64,000 nucleotides of DNA from Firmicutes bacterium HGW-Firmicutes-15. Its GTDB lineage: Bacteria > Bacillota > Syntrophomonadia > Syntrophomonadales > Syntrophomonadaceae. Both the position numbers and the translations under genes were made by a program. Each line of letters starts with the position of its first letter. The first letter of the stretch is position 1. This document shows positions 42,245-52,320 of the stretch, piece by piece. The stretch lies in the NCBI GenBank assembly GCA_002840245.1, contig PHAA01000005.1:59784-123783 (forward strand). Reading direction: 5' to 3'. The notes under the pieces are model-generated. The model saw only the letters and a program-made list of their open reading frames with translations. It made no database searches and was not told the DNA's origin.

Positions 42245-44161
42245 ATGATCGTTTTCCAGGTTCAAAAAGTGAGTAAATCTTTTGCTGACAAAGAAATCCT
42301 AAAAGAGGTCAGCCTGGCAGTTCAAGAAAAGGAAAGGGTAGGGCTGGTAGGAGTCAACGGCTCGGGAAAAACTACCTTATTGCGGTGTCTGACGGGCGAG
42401 CTGCAGCCAGATGCGGGAGAGGTGATTAGATCCTCATCCTTGTCTCTGGGCTGCTTAGAACAGATGACTGATAACCGGCCGGGCATTACCGCCTGGGATG
42501 CGGTGATGGAGAGCTTTACTCACCTTATAGAGAAACGACAATTGATGCAGGAATTGGAAGAGAAAATGGGCGAGAGTGGATCAGGACTGCCCAAGGTTAT
42601 GGAACAATATGCCCGTGTCAGTGAAGAATACGAGCGGGCCAACGGATATGCCTGTGAAAATACCGCCCGGCGAATTCTGACCGGGTTAGGTTTTGGCAGC
42701 GAGGAATTTCAACAACCTCTGGCTACCTTCAGCGGAGGGCAAAAGACCCGTTTGAATATGGGAAGGCTTCTGGCTTTGGCACCGGATGTTTTGCTCCTGG
42801 ATGAGCCGACTAATCATATGGATATGGATTCAGTAGAATGGCTGGAAGATTTTATAAAAACATATCCCGGAACGGTCCTGGTTGTTTCCCATGACCGAAT
42901 GTTCCTGGATAGGGTTGCCACTCGCATAGCGGAACTTCGCCTGGGGGAGTTGAAATCCTACCAGGGAAACTATAGCGCATATGTGAAGAAAAAAGCTGAA
43001 GACGAATTAGCGGAGCAGCGGGCCTATCAGAAGCAGCAGGTATATATCCATGAGACAGAAGAATACATTAGGCGTTTCAAGGCTGGGATTAAGTCAAAAC
43101 AGGCACGAGGGCGTCAATCCCAGTTGGAACGGGTGGTACGCATAGATGCCCCCCGCCGAGAACATAGTGTAGGCAAGCACGTTATTAAAATAAATCGTGA
43201 AAGCGGTAATGATGTGTTAACGGTGGATGGGGTGGAGAAATCATATCAGGGTCGGGCAGTACTTAGAGATGTGCAAGTGAGAATAAAGAAGGGTGATAAA
43301 TTAGCTCTCATCGGACCCAATGGAGCAGGTAAGACCACCTTTCTGAAAATAATAAGCGGGCAAATACAGGCTGATCAAGGAGAAATACGGCTGGGGAGCC
43401 AAGTGGAGATGGCCTATTTTTCTCAGGAATATGAGGACTTGAACCCTAATCACACCGTACTTGAGGAAATTTTATTTCATTATGACTTGACCATGGAAGA
43501 GGCACGCACTATGTTGGGCGGCATGCTTTTTAGCGAGGACGATGTTTTCAAGCAGGTAGGGGATTTAAGCGGTGGTGAAACGGGACGGCTGGCTTTCCTG
43601 AAAATGATCCTGTCCGGAGCAAACTTTCTACTTCTGGATGAGCCTACCAATCATCTGGATATTGCTAGCTGTCAGGTAGTGGAAAAGATGTTAGCGGATT
43701 TTTATGGCACGGTCTTGGTGGTATCTCATGATCGCTATTTTATTGACCAGGTGGCTGATCGGGTGTTGGCTATCGAAGACGGCCAAGCCGAATATTACTG
43801 GGGTAACTACAGCTATTACCAGGAGAAAAAACAAGAAAAGGCCAAGACCCTCCAGATAGAGAAGCGGGAAACAAAAGAAAAGGGCGTCCGCCCCGATTTA
43901 CAATTGCGAGAAGAAGAGAAAGAACGTAAAAAAGTCCGGCGCCGCTTGGACAAGGAGCTGGCCGTTCTGGAAGCCAGCATAATGGAAACGGAAAGACGTA
44001 AAACCGAATTAGAGAGCTTATTGGCCGACCCTGCTACCTATAATGATGAAGGCAAAGCTCGTGATTTTACTGCTGAATATCGGCGGGTGGAACAGATGCT
44101 GGAGGTAGCTTATGAAAGATGGGAAAGTTTGAACCAGGACTTGGAAGAGACTGGACAATAA
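42245..44161 (+). CDS. ABC-F family ATPase (translation factor/resistance type)
   Basis: 638 residues with two ABC domains and no membrane segments. First domain: GVNGSGKTT, FSGGQKTRLNMGRLL, VLLLDEPTNHMD. Second: GPNGAGKTT, LSGGETGRLAFLKMIL, FLLLDEPTNHLD. Between them is the charged linker helix typical of ABC-F (QVYIHETEEYIRRFKAGI). The C-terminus (about 540-638) is a coiled coil rich in Lys and Glu. ABC-F proteins act on ribosomes at the E-site, some giving antibiotic protection; this one resembles the YdiF/Uup type. The gene is monocistronic. Confidence 0.9.
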   Translation: MIVFQVQKVSKSFADKEILKEVSLAVQEKERVGLVGVNGSGKTTLLRCLTGELQPDAGEVIRSSSLSLGCLEQMTDNRPGITAWDAVMESFTHLIEKRQLMQELEEKMGESGSGLPKVMEQYARVSEEYERANGYACENTARRILTGLGFGSEEFQQPLATFSGGQKTRLNMGRLLALAPDVLLLDEPTNHMDMDSVEWLEDFIKTYPGTVLVVSHDRMFLDRVATRIAELRLGELKSYQGNYSAYVKKKAEDELAEQRAYQKQQVYIHETEEYIRRFKAGIKSKQARGRQSQLERVVRIDAPRREHSVGKHVIKINRESGNDVLTVDGVEKSYQGRAVLRDVQVRIKKGDKLALIGPNGAGKTTFLKIISGQIQADQGEIRLGSQVEMAYFSQEYEDLNPNHTVLEEILFHYDLTMEEARTMLGGMLFSEDDVFKQVGDLSGGETGRLAFLKMILSGANFLLLDEPTNHLDIASCQVVEKMLADFYGTVLVVSHDRYFIDQVADRVLAIEDGQAEYYWGNYSYYQEKKQEKAKTLQIEKRETKEKGVRPDLQLREEEKERKKVRRRLDKELAVLEASIMETERRKTELESLLADPATYNDEGKARDFTAEYRRVEQMLEVAYERWESLNQDLEETGQ

Positions 44162-44194
44162 GGATGTTTCAATAATTGAACTTCTAGCACTCAC

Positions 44195-44932
44195 TTATCT
44201 AGTCTGGGACTTCAACTGTTGGAAAAGCTGGGTGGTTTCTGCCGGGTCGGAGAAATTTATAAGTACAGGGTTGGAATTGTTCTTGAAAGTTATGATGAGT
44301 ACCGGCCCATGAGCTGAGCGCAGGAAAAGCCGAGCACTACCCATTTCCTCCACGATAAAATGTCCTTTGAGAATCGGCCCCATATTAAGACCGTTGGTTT
44401 TCACGCCCACTGCTGGTAATTCTGTTTGCAGACGGATGTCATCAATATCGGAGTAGTTGATGTTGATTCCGTAGGCTCCGGTGATTTCGAGTTGATTAGC
44501 TTGCAGGTTGAACTGTGTCGGCAGAGCATTCCAGGTAACCACCCCAGCGACTGCAACCGTGATAATAGCTCCGGCCCAGAGGCCTATTTTTTGAGTTCGG
44601 ACTGACTGCGGGGTGGTCATGGAAGCCGGAGGATTAAATCGCTGGGCTCGGATTAACATAATAATAATAATCACCACAAACAGCGCCCAGGATATATCTT
44701 CTCCCCATACGAAGCCAGCTTTTTTGCTTAGGTATCCAGCTAAAATGATTCCTGCTAAAAAATATAGATAATTGCCCATAAAGGCGCCTATACCTTTTTC
44801 CGACATGTATTTTTGCTCGGTAGGGGAAGCGGTATTATAACCGGAGATCATACCTTCGCCGCCCAGATATTTGATCAGCGTGGCCAGTCCCGCCAGCAGT
44901 AAAACAATAAACAATGTGATATACATATTCAA
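44195..44932 (-). CDS. DUF3784/PH-domain-like membrane protein
   Basis: About 245 residues. Three hydrophobic segments in the first 95 residues match the DUF3784-type arrangement. A further segment (GLWAGAIITVAVAGVVTW) leads into a C-terminal beta-rich domain of about 110 residues (LEITGAYGININYSDIDDIRL), like bacterial PH domains. The GTG at 44941 is part of the GGAGGTG ribosome site; TTG 44932, or ATG 44926, is the likely start. No function is known; related proteins are common single genes in Bacillota. Confidence 0.7.
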   Translation of the reverse strand: MNMYITLFIVLLLAGLATLIKYLGGEGMISGYNTASPTEQKYMSEKGIGAFMGNYLYFLAGIILAGYLSKKAGFVWGEDISWALFVVIIIIMLIRAQRFNPPASMTTPQSVRTQKIGLWAGAIITVAVAGVVTWNALPTQFNLQANQLEITGAYGININYSDIDDIRLQTELPAVGVKTNGLNMGPILKGHFIVEEMGSARLFLRSAHGPVLIITFKNNSNPVLINFSDPAETTQLFQQLKSQTR

Positions 44933-45045
44933 TTTAAACACCTCCAGCTATTAAACAATCAACTTTCACACTTGAGTTAATAAAAAGTAGCATGTTTGCT
45001 AACTTGGCAACATTATTACTATAATTTCAATGGCAGAAAGCTTGG

Positions 45046-45480
45046 TCATTTCAATTTCGGTGAAGTGCTAAACAATCCTGATACCAGAATTTTCCCGCCT
45101 TGTTCCGAAAAGACCACAGTGAATTGAACAGGGTTCTTTTCCAAGGAAAATGTTACATTATAAAATGCCCGGGTATATTGTTGGGCTTTATCTGTTCCGG
45201 TAAATATTGATGATTGGTATTCACCCAGATTTGTTTTAACTTTGGAGGCAAAATCCTTAAATTTCTCCTCATTCATGGCCTGTTTCATCGGCCCATCGAA
45301 GTTTTCAGAGAATTTGGCATAATCGCCTGCATTAACAGCTGTCATCATCTTTTGAAATTCTGCATCCGAATATTTACTGACCACATTGGGGTCAGGTTTT
45401 TCTGTTTTCTGACAGCCTGTCATTAAAGTACCAACTAGCAGAATGAAAACCACTACAATTATTCTATTTGTCTTCCTCAC
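45046..45480 (-). CDS. DUF3887-type lipoprotein
   Basis: 144 residues with a lipoprotein signal (lipobox LMTGC). The mature domain (AEFQKMMTAVNAGDYAKFSENF and GEYQSSIFTG) is of the NTF2-like DUF3887 kind. GTG 45480 has AGGAGG about eight bases upstream and overlaps the end of the CPBP protease gene by 17 bases, so the two are coupled. In other Bacillota DUF3887 proteins are often near CPBP proteases. A ligand or role is not known. Confidence 0.75.
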   Translation of the reverse strand: MRKTNRIIVVVFILLVGTLMTGCQKTEKPDPNVVSKYSDAEFQKMMTAVNAGDYAKFSENFDGPMKQAMNEEKFKDFASKVKTNLGEYQSSIFTGTDKAQQYTRAFYNVTFSLEKNPVQFTVVFSEQGGKILVSGLFSTSPKLK

Positions 45481-46624
45481 CCTGATTTACCTCCTCTGAT
45501 TTTTCAATAATTGAATCCTTGGTTGGATTTTGCATGAAAGCAACCGTGTGGTCTTGTGTCCACTTTCCAAACTTAAATATTATGAATGCGAAAACTCCCA
45601 TGAATATTATACCATATATTCCCATGCCAAAGGAAAGCAGAATGTCATTAGGCATGCAGAGATAAAACATAGCTGCCGGGAGAACTGTATTGGTAATCAG
45701 GTGCAGAAGTGCGGCTATCCATACACTTCCGGTCTTGAAAACCGCATAACTAAAAATAATTCCAGTGGTAACACAGAATAGTACCATAGTTATGACGCCG
45801 GTCACAGGATGACCGGGATAATTGTACCCTAATGCAATAACTGGGGCATGCCATAATCCCCAGATCACACCTATTAGGAGTACCCCTTTTTTAATCCCCC
45901 AAAGTGGTATAAGTCTATCCTGAAGATAAATCCTCCATCCAAATTCTTCGCCGAAAAAATAGACCCAGGCAGTGCTTATGCCGTTTATTATGCCTGCCAA
46001 AAGCATAGTTGAAAAAGTGGTGATGTCAGATGTTAATGCCGGGTTGTTCAGATTGAATAGATAATTCAATAGTATATTAATAATTAGTAGTAATGAATAG
46101 AGCAGAGGAAAAACTAGATAATTAATCTTGTGATGTCCCCAAGACAGACTCAAGGTCTTTAATTGTTCACGAGAGGATTTTTTAATATTTAGGATAAGCA
46201 GCAGTATCAATCCCAACATGCCCAAAATGGCAGGGATAATCTGTGACAAACCGACTTCCACGCTGGAGCCATAGGCAGGGTTGTTGGAAGGCATGGTAAT
46301 TGAATGATCAACAAATAGGAAGACCAGGGAAACAAGAAAAAAGAGCATAAAATACCCGAGGAACCATTTATTCGCGTGGGCTAATCTTTCATCTTTGAAT
46401 ATGAACATGCTAATTATTGCTGATACTGCAGGTAATAACATCTGGGTCCCTAAAAGAATTCCCCATTTGCTGCCAGCTGTTCCTGAAGCAATGGGTCCAT
46501 AAACAGCCATCCCTATAAAATTCATGGTATAAGTCAGACCAAATGTGATTGCCAGGAATACATATACCTGCTTTTTCAAAGACTCTAAGTCAGCCTGCTT
46601 ATCAGCATCGATCAAGTTTTGCAT
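45464..46624 (-). CDS. CPBP-family intramembrane metalloprotease
   Basis: 386 residues, eight or more membrane segments. The protease motifs of the Abi/CAAX family are present: EEFGWRIYLQDRL (EExxxR), then GLWHAPVIALGYN with the metal-binding His, and a later HLITNTV. These act in the membrane on prenylated or other hydrophobic substrates or give bacteriocin self-immunity. The start follows GGGGGAGG. The downstream lipoprotein gene overlaps it. Confidence 0.85.
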   Translation of the reverse strand: MQNLIDADKQADLESLKKQVYVFLAITFGLTYTMNFIGMAVYGPIASGTAGSKWGILLGTQMLLPAVSAIISMFIFKDERLAHANKWFLGYFMLFFLVSLVFLFVDHSITMPSNNPAYGSSVEVGLSQIIPAILGMLGLILLLILNIKKSSREQLKTLSLSWGHHKINYLVFPLLYSLLLIINILLNYLFNLNNPALTSDITTFSTMLLAGIINGISTAWVYFFGEEFGWRIYLQDRLIPLWGIKKGVLLIGVIWGLWHAPVIALGYNYPGHPVTGVITMVLFCVTTGIIFSYAVFKTGSVWIAALLHLITNTVLPAAMFYLCMPNDILLSFGMGIYGIIFMGVFAFIIFKFGKWTQDHTVAFMQNPTKDSIIEKSEEVNQGEEDK

Positions 46625-46748
46625 TTATTTATCCTCCCCCATTAATTAGCAGTGTCTTTGTGATGTGCTACAATAATTCCTTTACTAAAGATCATAAAAA
46701 TGATTGAATAATATAAACCCATATTTACCCATTAAGGAGCAATAATGA

Positions 46749-47261
46749 ATGAAACCTAAAATAGACAATATAGAAAAGCCAAAAATCCAACTACGTCCTC
46801 TTTCAAAAGAGGATCTAGTTCTCTGGGACCAATGGAAAAGCTATGTTGATTTTAGTGCTTATCAGACACATTTATTCCCCCAAGGATTTGCCGAAAATAG
46901 AATGGAAGACTACCTCATCTTTATAATTCAGGCCGATTTGGAACCGATTGGTGCTATTTGGTTTGATGAAATCAATTATTCAAAAGAATCCGCATGGCTT
47001 GGCTTGTTTATTGGTAATCCAGATTATTGGAACAAGGGAATAGGTTCAATTGCCATTAAAATGTCTGTTAGGGACATGTTCATAAACCGAGGATTAAAAT
47101 CTATCTGTTTAAAAGTCAGAGAGAAAAATCACCGTGCAATCCGATGTTATGAGAAGGTTGGCTTTGAAAAATATACGTATCATGAACCTGAAAAATTTGG
47201 AGACGGTTCATTTCAGGGATGGTTTGAAATGGTGATGAAATCTCAAGAACTAGCCAATTAA
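46749..47261 (+). CDS. GNAT-family N-acetyltransferase (RimJ-like)
   Basis: 170 residues. The acetyl-CoA pyrophosphate loop is GNPDYWNKGIGSIAIKM and the last strand region is REKNHRAIRCYEKVGFEKY, both typical for GNATs of the RimJ/RimL and polyamine type. The start ATG has AAGGAGC about ten bases before it. It faces a second GNAT gene (minus strand) with about 20 bases between the stops. The acceptor substrate is unknown. Confidence 0.83.
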   Translation: MKPKIDNIEKPKIQLRPLSKEDLVLWDQWKSYVDFSAYQTHLFPQGFAENRMEDYLIFIIQADLEPIGAIWFDEINYSKESAWLGLFIGNPDYWNKGIGSIAIKMSVRDMFINRGLKSICLKVREKNHRAIRCYEKVGFEKYTYHEPEKFGDGSFQGWFEMVMKSQELAN

Positions 47262-47284
47262 TGAAGGCTGAGGGATAGCTACCC

Positions 47285-47758
47285 CTAATATAATGTCCCC
47301 AAACATTTTCGGTAGAATATTTCATCATGTCCTATAGATACCAAGTCTTTGATTATGCCAACTTGTTTAAATGCGTTACGTTCGTAGAAGCTCTGGGCCT
47401 TAATATTATCAACAGAGCAAATGAGAAATATATTGGGTACATTCTCTGCTGTCGCAATTCCACTGATATAGTCTATTAACTGAGCCCCAATTCCACTATT
47501 TCTAAAGACCTGGTCAACAGCAACCATTCTTATATATGCACCGATGTTTCCAACCCCATCTATTCGAATAGTTACGAATCCTACTAGCTTTCCGTTTATT
47601 TCAGCAACGTAAATGGTGTCTTTCATTTGCTCAAACAACTTCATTGCTTTTGAACAATCGATGCCATAACAGGTCCATGCTGGGGAAGATGATATGATTG
47701 CAGCGAGTTCTGCGAAGTCCTCGTGGATTCCTAAGCGCATCGATATTTGTTCCATCAT
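47285..47758 (-). CDS. GNAT-family N-acetyltransferase
   Basis: 157 residues. Motifs VAEINGKLVGFVTIR, VDQVFRNSGIGAQLIDYI (acetyl-CoA loop, R/QxxGxG/A) and CSVDNIKAQSFYERNAF are those of a classic GNAT. ATG 47758 follows GGAGGTAAAAA. It is convergent with the neighbouring GNAT gene and unrelated beyond the fold. The acceptor is unknown. Confidence 0.84.
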   Translation of the reverse strand: MMEQISMRLGIHEDFAELAAIISSSPAWTCYGIDCSKAMKLFEQMKDTIYVAEINGKLVGFVTIRIDGVGNIGAYIRMVAVDQVFRNSGIGAQLIDYISGIATAENVPNIFLICSVDNIKAQSFYERNAFKQVGIIKDLVSIGHDEIFYRKCLGTLY

Positions 47759-47904
47759 TTTTTACCTCCATTAATATATTTTGGAAATACTTTGACAAAG
47801 GAATAGCAAATTCCTGCTCGTGTTTTTAAAAGCTGTAGTTTATGGGATAATGCAAATAGAGTATTAAGTAGTCAATGATTAAAACCACAGGGAAAGGTAT
47901 AAAT

Positions 47905-49776
47905 ATGAACTTTTTACCGATAAATAAGGCTGATCTCGAGGAGAGAGGCTGGGAAGAGCTGGATGTTATCATCGTCAGCGGAGACGCTTATGTTGACCAT
48001 CCTGCCTGGGCCGCAGCCATCCTGGCAAGATTTATGGAGCATAATGGCTACCGGGTAGGTATTATTTCCCAGCCTGATTGGAGAAACCTCGATGATATCA
48101 GACGACTGGGACAGCCGCGCCTGTTTTTTGCAATTTCTGGCGGTAATATGGACAGTATGGTTAATCATTACACGGCTGACAAGAAAAAACGTCGCGAGGA
48201 CCTGTATTCTCCCGGTGGTAAGACTGGCCTGAGGCCGGATCGTCCTACCATTGTCTACAGCAACCTGGTACGCCAGGCTTATCCGGGGGTGCCTATCGTT
48301 ATAGGTGGAGTAGAGGCCAGTTTGCGGCGATTAGCCCACTATGATTACTGGAGTGATCAGGTACGCCGTTCCATTTTGGTGGATAGCAAGGCTGATCTAC
48401 TGGTTTATGGCATGGGAGAATATAATCTCCTGGAAATTGCCCGAAGCTTGAAAAGTGGGAAGGATATTGCGTATCTGCGTAAGCTGCGGGGAACCTGCTA
48501 TTTGTCCAAAAGCATGCCTGAGCACGCTATTGAATTACCAGCGTATGAAGAGGTAGCCGTGGATATACGGGCCTTTGCTCTGGCAACTAAGATAATCAAT
48601 GAGGAGATGAATCCTTATTCCGCGCGAACGCTGGCCCAGAAGCAGGGAGATCGCTGGGTGGTACAAAATCCATCACCCTTGCCTCTGTCAACAGAGCAAT
48701 TAGATGAGATTTACGAATTATCATTTGCGCGTCGCTATCATCCTAGCTATGAAGTCTTGGGAGGAGTGCCGGGTCTGAAACCAGTGCAGTTTTCCGTCGT
48801 TACCCACCGGGGATGTTTTGGCGGCTGTGCCTTTTGTTCTCTGAGCCAACACCAGGGAAAATTCATTCAGAATCGCAGCCCGCTTTCCATAGTTAATGAA
48901 GCCCGTAAGCTGACGGCTCACCCTGATTTTAAAGGCACCATACCTGATGTTGGGGCACCCTCAGCCAATATGTACGGGTTAAAAGGCCTTAATGAGGAGC
49001 TTTGCCATGCCTGTACTCGCAGCAGTTGCCTTTTTCCGGGTGTATGTAAAAATCTCAATACCGACCACAGTCCTTCGGTAGAGCTCTGGCAGCGTTTGCG
49101 TAAAATCAAGGAAATCAAACACTTTTTTGTATCTTCGGGAGTTCGCTATGATTTAGTCTTAAAGGACAAATCCGGTAAATATTTGCGCGATTTATGCAGC
49201 TGCCACGTTAGCGGTCAATTGAAGATTGCTCCCGAACACGTAGCCCTGCGGGTTACCCGTACTATGAATAAACCAGGTAAATCAGAGTATACAAGGTTTA
49301 TAGAGGCATTTAAAAAGGTCAACCTGGAACTGGGTAAGGATCAATATATCGTACCCTATTTTATCTCCGCTCATCCGGGCTGTGATTTGCAGGATACGCT
49401 TGAACTGGCAGAGTTTGTACGGGACTATTTGCAGTATTACCCGGAGCAGGTTCAGAATTTTACGCCCACGCCTATGACAGTTTCCACCTGTATGTATCAT
49501 ACGGGGCTTAACCCTCAGAATGGCAAGGCAGTCTATGTGCCCCGCCAGGAAAAGGAACGCCAATGGCAGCGGGCACTACTGCAATATCGCAATAGGGAGA
49601 ATCAAAACCTGGTACGTGAAGCATTACAGGCCTGTGGTCGAGAGGATTTGATTGGTTCCACTGCCCATTCCTTGGTAAGAGGGAAGGGAGTACCTGCAAT
49701 TAAAGGGGCGACTGCCTCAGCTATTGGCAAAAAAGAAACCCGTACAGCGCTTGGCAAGGTGAAAAAGAAGAAATAG
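47905..49776 (+). CDS. YgiQ-family radical SAM protein
   Basis: About 623 residues. N-terminal YgiQ domain (DVIIVSGDAYVDHPAWAAAI, IVIGGVEASLRRLAHYDYW), radical SAM motif THRGCFGGCAFCSLSQHQG near residue 305, and further cysteines including HACTRSSCLFPGVCKN. A basic Lys-rich tail ends the protein. YgiQ proteins are widespread radical SAM enzymes without an established reaction. ATG 47905 has AAAGGT nearby; ATG 47875 has no site. The HflX gene follows after about 25 bases, so they may be co-transcribed. Confidence 0.9.
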   Translation: MNFLPINKADLEERGWEELDVIIVSGDAYVDHPAWAAAILARFMEHNGYRVGIISQPDWRNLDDIRRLGQPRLFFAISGGNMDSMVNHYTADKKKRREDLYSPGGKTGLRPDRPTIVYSNLVRQAYPGVPIVIGGVEASLRRLAHYDYWSDQVRRSILVDSKADLLVYGMGEYNLLEIARSLKSGKDIAYLRKLRGTCYLSKSMPEHAIELPAYEEVAVDIRAFALATKIINEEMNPYSARTLAQKQGDRWVVQNPSPLPLSTEQLDEIYELSFARRYHPSYEVLGGVPGLKPVQFSVVTHRGCFGGCAFCSLSQHQGKFIQNRSPLSIVNEARKLTAHPDFKGTIPDVGAPSANMYGLKGLNEELCHACTRSSCLFPGVCKNLNTDHSPSVELWQRLRKIKEIKHFFVSSGVRYDLVLKDKSGKYLRDLCSCHVSGQLKIAPEHVALRVTRTMNKPGKSEYTRFIEAFKKVNLELGKDQYIVPYFISAHPGCDLQDTLELAEFVRDYLQYYPEQVQNFTPTPMTVSTCMYHTGLNPQNGKAVYVPRQEKERQWQRALLQYRNRENQNLVREALQACGREDLIGSTAHSLVRGKGVPAIKGATASAIGKKETRTALGKVKKKK

Positions 49777-49802
49777 GACTATTTAACAAGGGAGTTGTGC
49801 TA

Positions 49803-50900
49803 GTGAATGTCACTAATCCTGAAAGAATCATATTAGTAGGGCTTAAGATGAAACAAGGAAATGATTATAACTTTAAAACCTCCCTGGAGGAACTTTGGGG
49901 TTTGGCAAAGGCTGCCGGAGGCGAAGTTATTGCCACCCTGGTACAGTCCAAAGACCGCCCTAGCCCGTCTACCTATATAGGTAAAGGCAAATTGGAGGAA
50001 CTATCCCATCTGGTGGCGGAGTTGGAACCTGACCTGATTGTTTTTGACGGCGAATTGTCTCCCGTACAACTGCGCAATCTGGAACAGGCGGTTGACACCA
50101 AGATTATTGACCGGACCATGCTAATACTGGATATTTTTAGTCAACGGGCCAGATCTAAGGAAGGAATTTTGCAGATAGAGCTAGCCCGCTTGGAGTATAG
50201 TCTCCCCAGATTGACAGGCAGAGGAGTGGAAATGAGCCGACTGGGTGGAGGAATAGGTACGAGGGGAGCCGGTGAACAAAAACAGGAACTGGATAAAAGA
50301 CGTATTCGTAACCAGATTCTGGATATAAAAAGGCAGATGCACAAAGTTCAGAGTACTCGCCAACTTCATCGCAAGCATCGTCAGCGGGCAGGATTGAAAA
50401 CGATTTCCCTCGTGGGTTATACCAATGCCGGGAAATCATCACTATTTAATGCTTTATGCAGTAAGGCCCACCGCAGCGGAAGTGAGCAGGTAGAGGCGAA
50501 TGAACGACTTTTTCAGACTCTGGACACCACCACCCGGAAAATTATTTTGCCATCAAGAATTGAGGTTCTTATTAGCGATACAGTAGGGTTTATACAGAAT
50601 CTGCCCCATCACCTGGTTGCTGCTTTTCGTTCCACTCTGGAAGAAGCCGTTGATGCTGATATATTGCTGCATATTGTGGATGTGTCCGATCCGGATCACG
50701 TTGACAAAATGGAGGTGGTGGAGAAGCTTCTGCAGGAATTGGGGGCCGAGCAGGATAAAATCGTGACCGTATTCAATAAGGCTGATCTTTTGGATTTTAT
50801 CCCTGATAACTACATGACTAGTTATTTCGTATCGTCGAAACTCGGAACAGGAATAGATAAAATTATAAGTAAACTCGATCAGAAGATGGCCGAACTATGA
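49803..50900 (+). CDS. hflX: GTPase HflX
   Basis: 365 residues. The HflX N-terminal domain (AAGGEVIATLVQSKDRPSPS, YIGKGKLEEL) is followed by the helical linker with the RTGAGEQKQELDKRRI-like segment, then the GTPase: G1 GYTNAGKSSLFN, G3 DTVGFIQNLPHHLVAAF, G4 NKADLL. HflX splits stalled or heat-damaged 70S ribosomes. The protein stops near the end of the G domain and lacks the C-terminal extension of many homologues. GTG 49803 is eight bases from GGGAG; GTG 49797 is too close. Confidence 0.9.
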   Translation: MNVTNPERIILVGLKMKQGNDYNFKTSLEELWGLAKAAGGEVIATLVQSKDRPSPSTYIGKGKLEELSHLVAELEPDLIVFDGELSPVQLRNLEQAVDTKIIDRTMLILDIFSQRARSKEGILQIELARLEYSLPRLTGRGVEMSRLGGGIGTRGAGEQKQELDKRRIRNQILDIKRQMHKVQSTRQLHRKHRQRAGLKTISLVGYTNAGKSSLFNALCSKAHRSGSEQVEANERLFQTLDTTTRKIILPSRIEVLISDTVGFIQNLPHHLVAAFRSTLEEAVDADILLHIVDVSDPDHVDKMEVVEKLLQELGAEQDKIVTVFNKADLLDFIPDNYMTSYFVSSKLGTGIDKIISKLDQKMAEL

Positions 50901-51015
50901 TTGTAGAGCCATTATTTCATGTGTTGATATAAAAATATTGATAGACAGGATATTTTGTGGGGGGTAAAATAGATTGATTTATACTTAACATTTTCTACAG
51001 GAGAGGTTATTTTCC

Positions 51016-52287
51016 ATGACTTTTTTTGATGGTAAAAAGCAAATCATTGGTATATGTTTCGTGATGTTTATCGCTATGGCGGGAATTGGGGCGCTTTTAG
51101 GCGGACAGCTAAATAATTTGTTTTTTGAGTCTGTGGCAACTAAAGAGATTAAAGGTAAAGCAATTAATATCCTGTTCATGGGAATAGACGCCAGGGATGC
51201 CAAAGCCAATTCCCGCAGTGATACAATGATTATGGCCAGTATAGATCCTAGTACTAAAAAAACAGCACTGGTTTCTATTCCACGAGATACCCGAATCAAG
51301 AACTCCTCAGGGGTATATGACAAGATCAATAGCGTCAATTTCCTGGAAGGCCCGGAAGCTGCCTGCAAGGAAGTTGCTAAGTTGCTGAATGTGCCGGTTG
51401 ATTATTATGTAGTCACTAACTTTGCAGGGTTTGGCGAGATTGTTGATGCCTTAGGCGGGGTGCATATCAATGTGGAAAGCACTATGCGTCATGCCGATCC
51501 AATTAATCCGGAATTAGCGATCAATATACCCAAAGGCAACCAGTACCTGAATGGCAAGGAGGCGTTGGGTTTTGTGCGTTATCGGGGAGGACCAACGGCC
51601 GACATTGGTCGGACCGAGAATCAGCAGAAGTTTATCAAGGCCCTGGCCGCGGAAATGTTACAGAGTAAAACTATTTTAAAGCTGCCGCAGCTTATTCCTG
51701 AGATAAATAAAAATGTGCGTACGAATCTACCGTTAAAAGATATGATTTACCTGGCGAATATGGCCCAAGATATTGATGTGGCGAATCTTTCCGCTCAGAC
51801 TTTGCCGGGATATTTCCTTCATGATAATGTAACAGGAGCTAGTTACTGGGAAGCGGATAAGAAAATCGCTAGTGTTATCGTTGGGGCGTTGCTGAAGGGT
51901 GAGACTTTCAAAGTAGTTGGCGATACACCACCGGGCCTAAACCAAGGAAAATCCAGTGTTGTATCAGCAGTGCCGGTGCAAGATAAGACAGAGACTGTAT
52001 TACCAGTGAAGGATACTATTGATCCAACCGACTCCAAGACCGGGATTCCAGGCAATACGGTTGATAAGGATGGAAAAAAGACTACCATCCCTGTTAATGA
52101 TGCTGAGAAGTCAACTCCTACTCCAACTACAGACAAAAACCAGGTGGGGCCAGTATCTCCTACTCAGTCTGTCACGGATCAAGGCGCGAACAAGTCAGTT
52201 CAGCAGACAGATAAAACAGTAGTACAGCCGGATAAAGTAATACCGCAGCAAAATCCAAGCCCCGCGTCTCCTCTGGTGCTTCCTTAG
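51016..52287 (+). CDS. LytR-CpsA-Psr (LCP) family protein
   Basis: 423 residues. One N-terminal membrane helix, then the LCP domain (about 50-270): NILFMGIDARDAKANSRSDT, LVSIPRDTRIKN, VRYRGGPTADIGRTENQQKF. It transfers cell-wall glycopolymers from lipid carriers to peptidoglycan outside the membrane. The C-terminal 120 residues are low-complexity, rich in Thr/Pro/Lys/Gln, probably a wall-spanning tail. Start ATG follows AGGAGAGG. Confidence 0.9.
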   Translation: MTFFDGKKQIIGICFVMFIAMAGIGALLGGQLNNLFFESVATKEIKGKAINILFMGIDARDAKANSRSDTMIMASIDPSTKKTALVSIPRDTRIKNSSGVYDKINSVNFLEGPEAACKEVAKLLNVPVDYYVVTNFAGFGEIVDALGGVHINVESTMRHADPINPELAINIPKGNQYLNGKEALGFVRYRGGPTADIGRTENQQKFIKALAAEMLQSKTILKLPQLIPEINKNVRTNLPLKDMIYLANMAQDIDVANLSAQTLPGYFLHDNVTGASYWEADKKIASVIVGALLKGETFKVVGDTPPGLNQGKSSVVSAVPVQDKTETVLPVKDTIDPTDSKTGIPGNTVDKDGKKTTIPVNDAEKSTPTPTTDKNQVGPVSPTQSVTDQGANKSVQQTDKTVVQPDKVIPQQNPSPASPLVLP

Positions 52288-52320
52288 ATAACTCGAATAA
52301 TCAAATCATATAATAGTTTA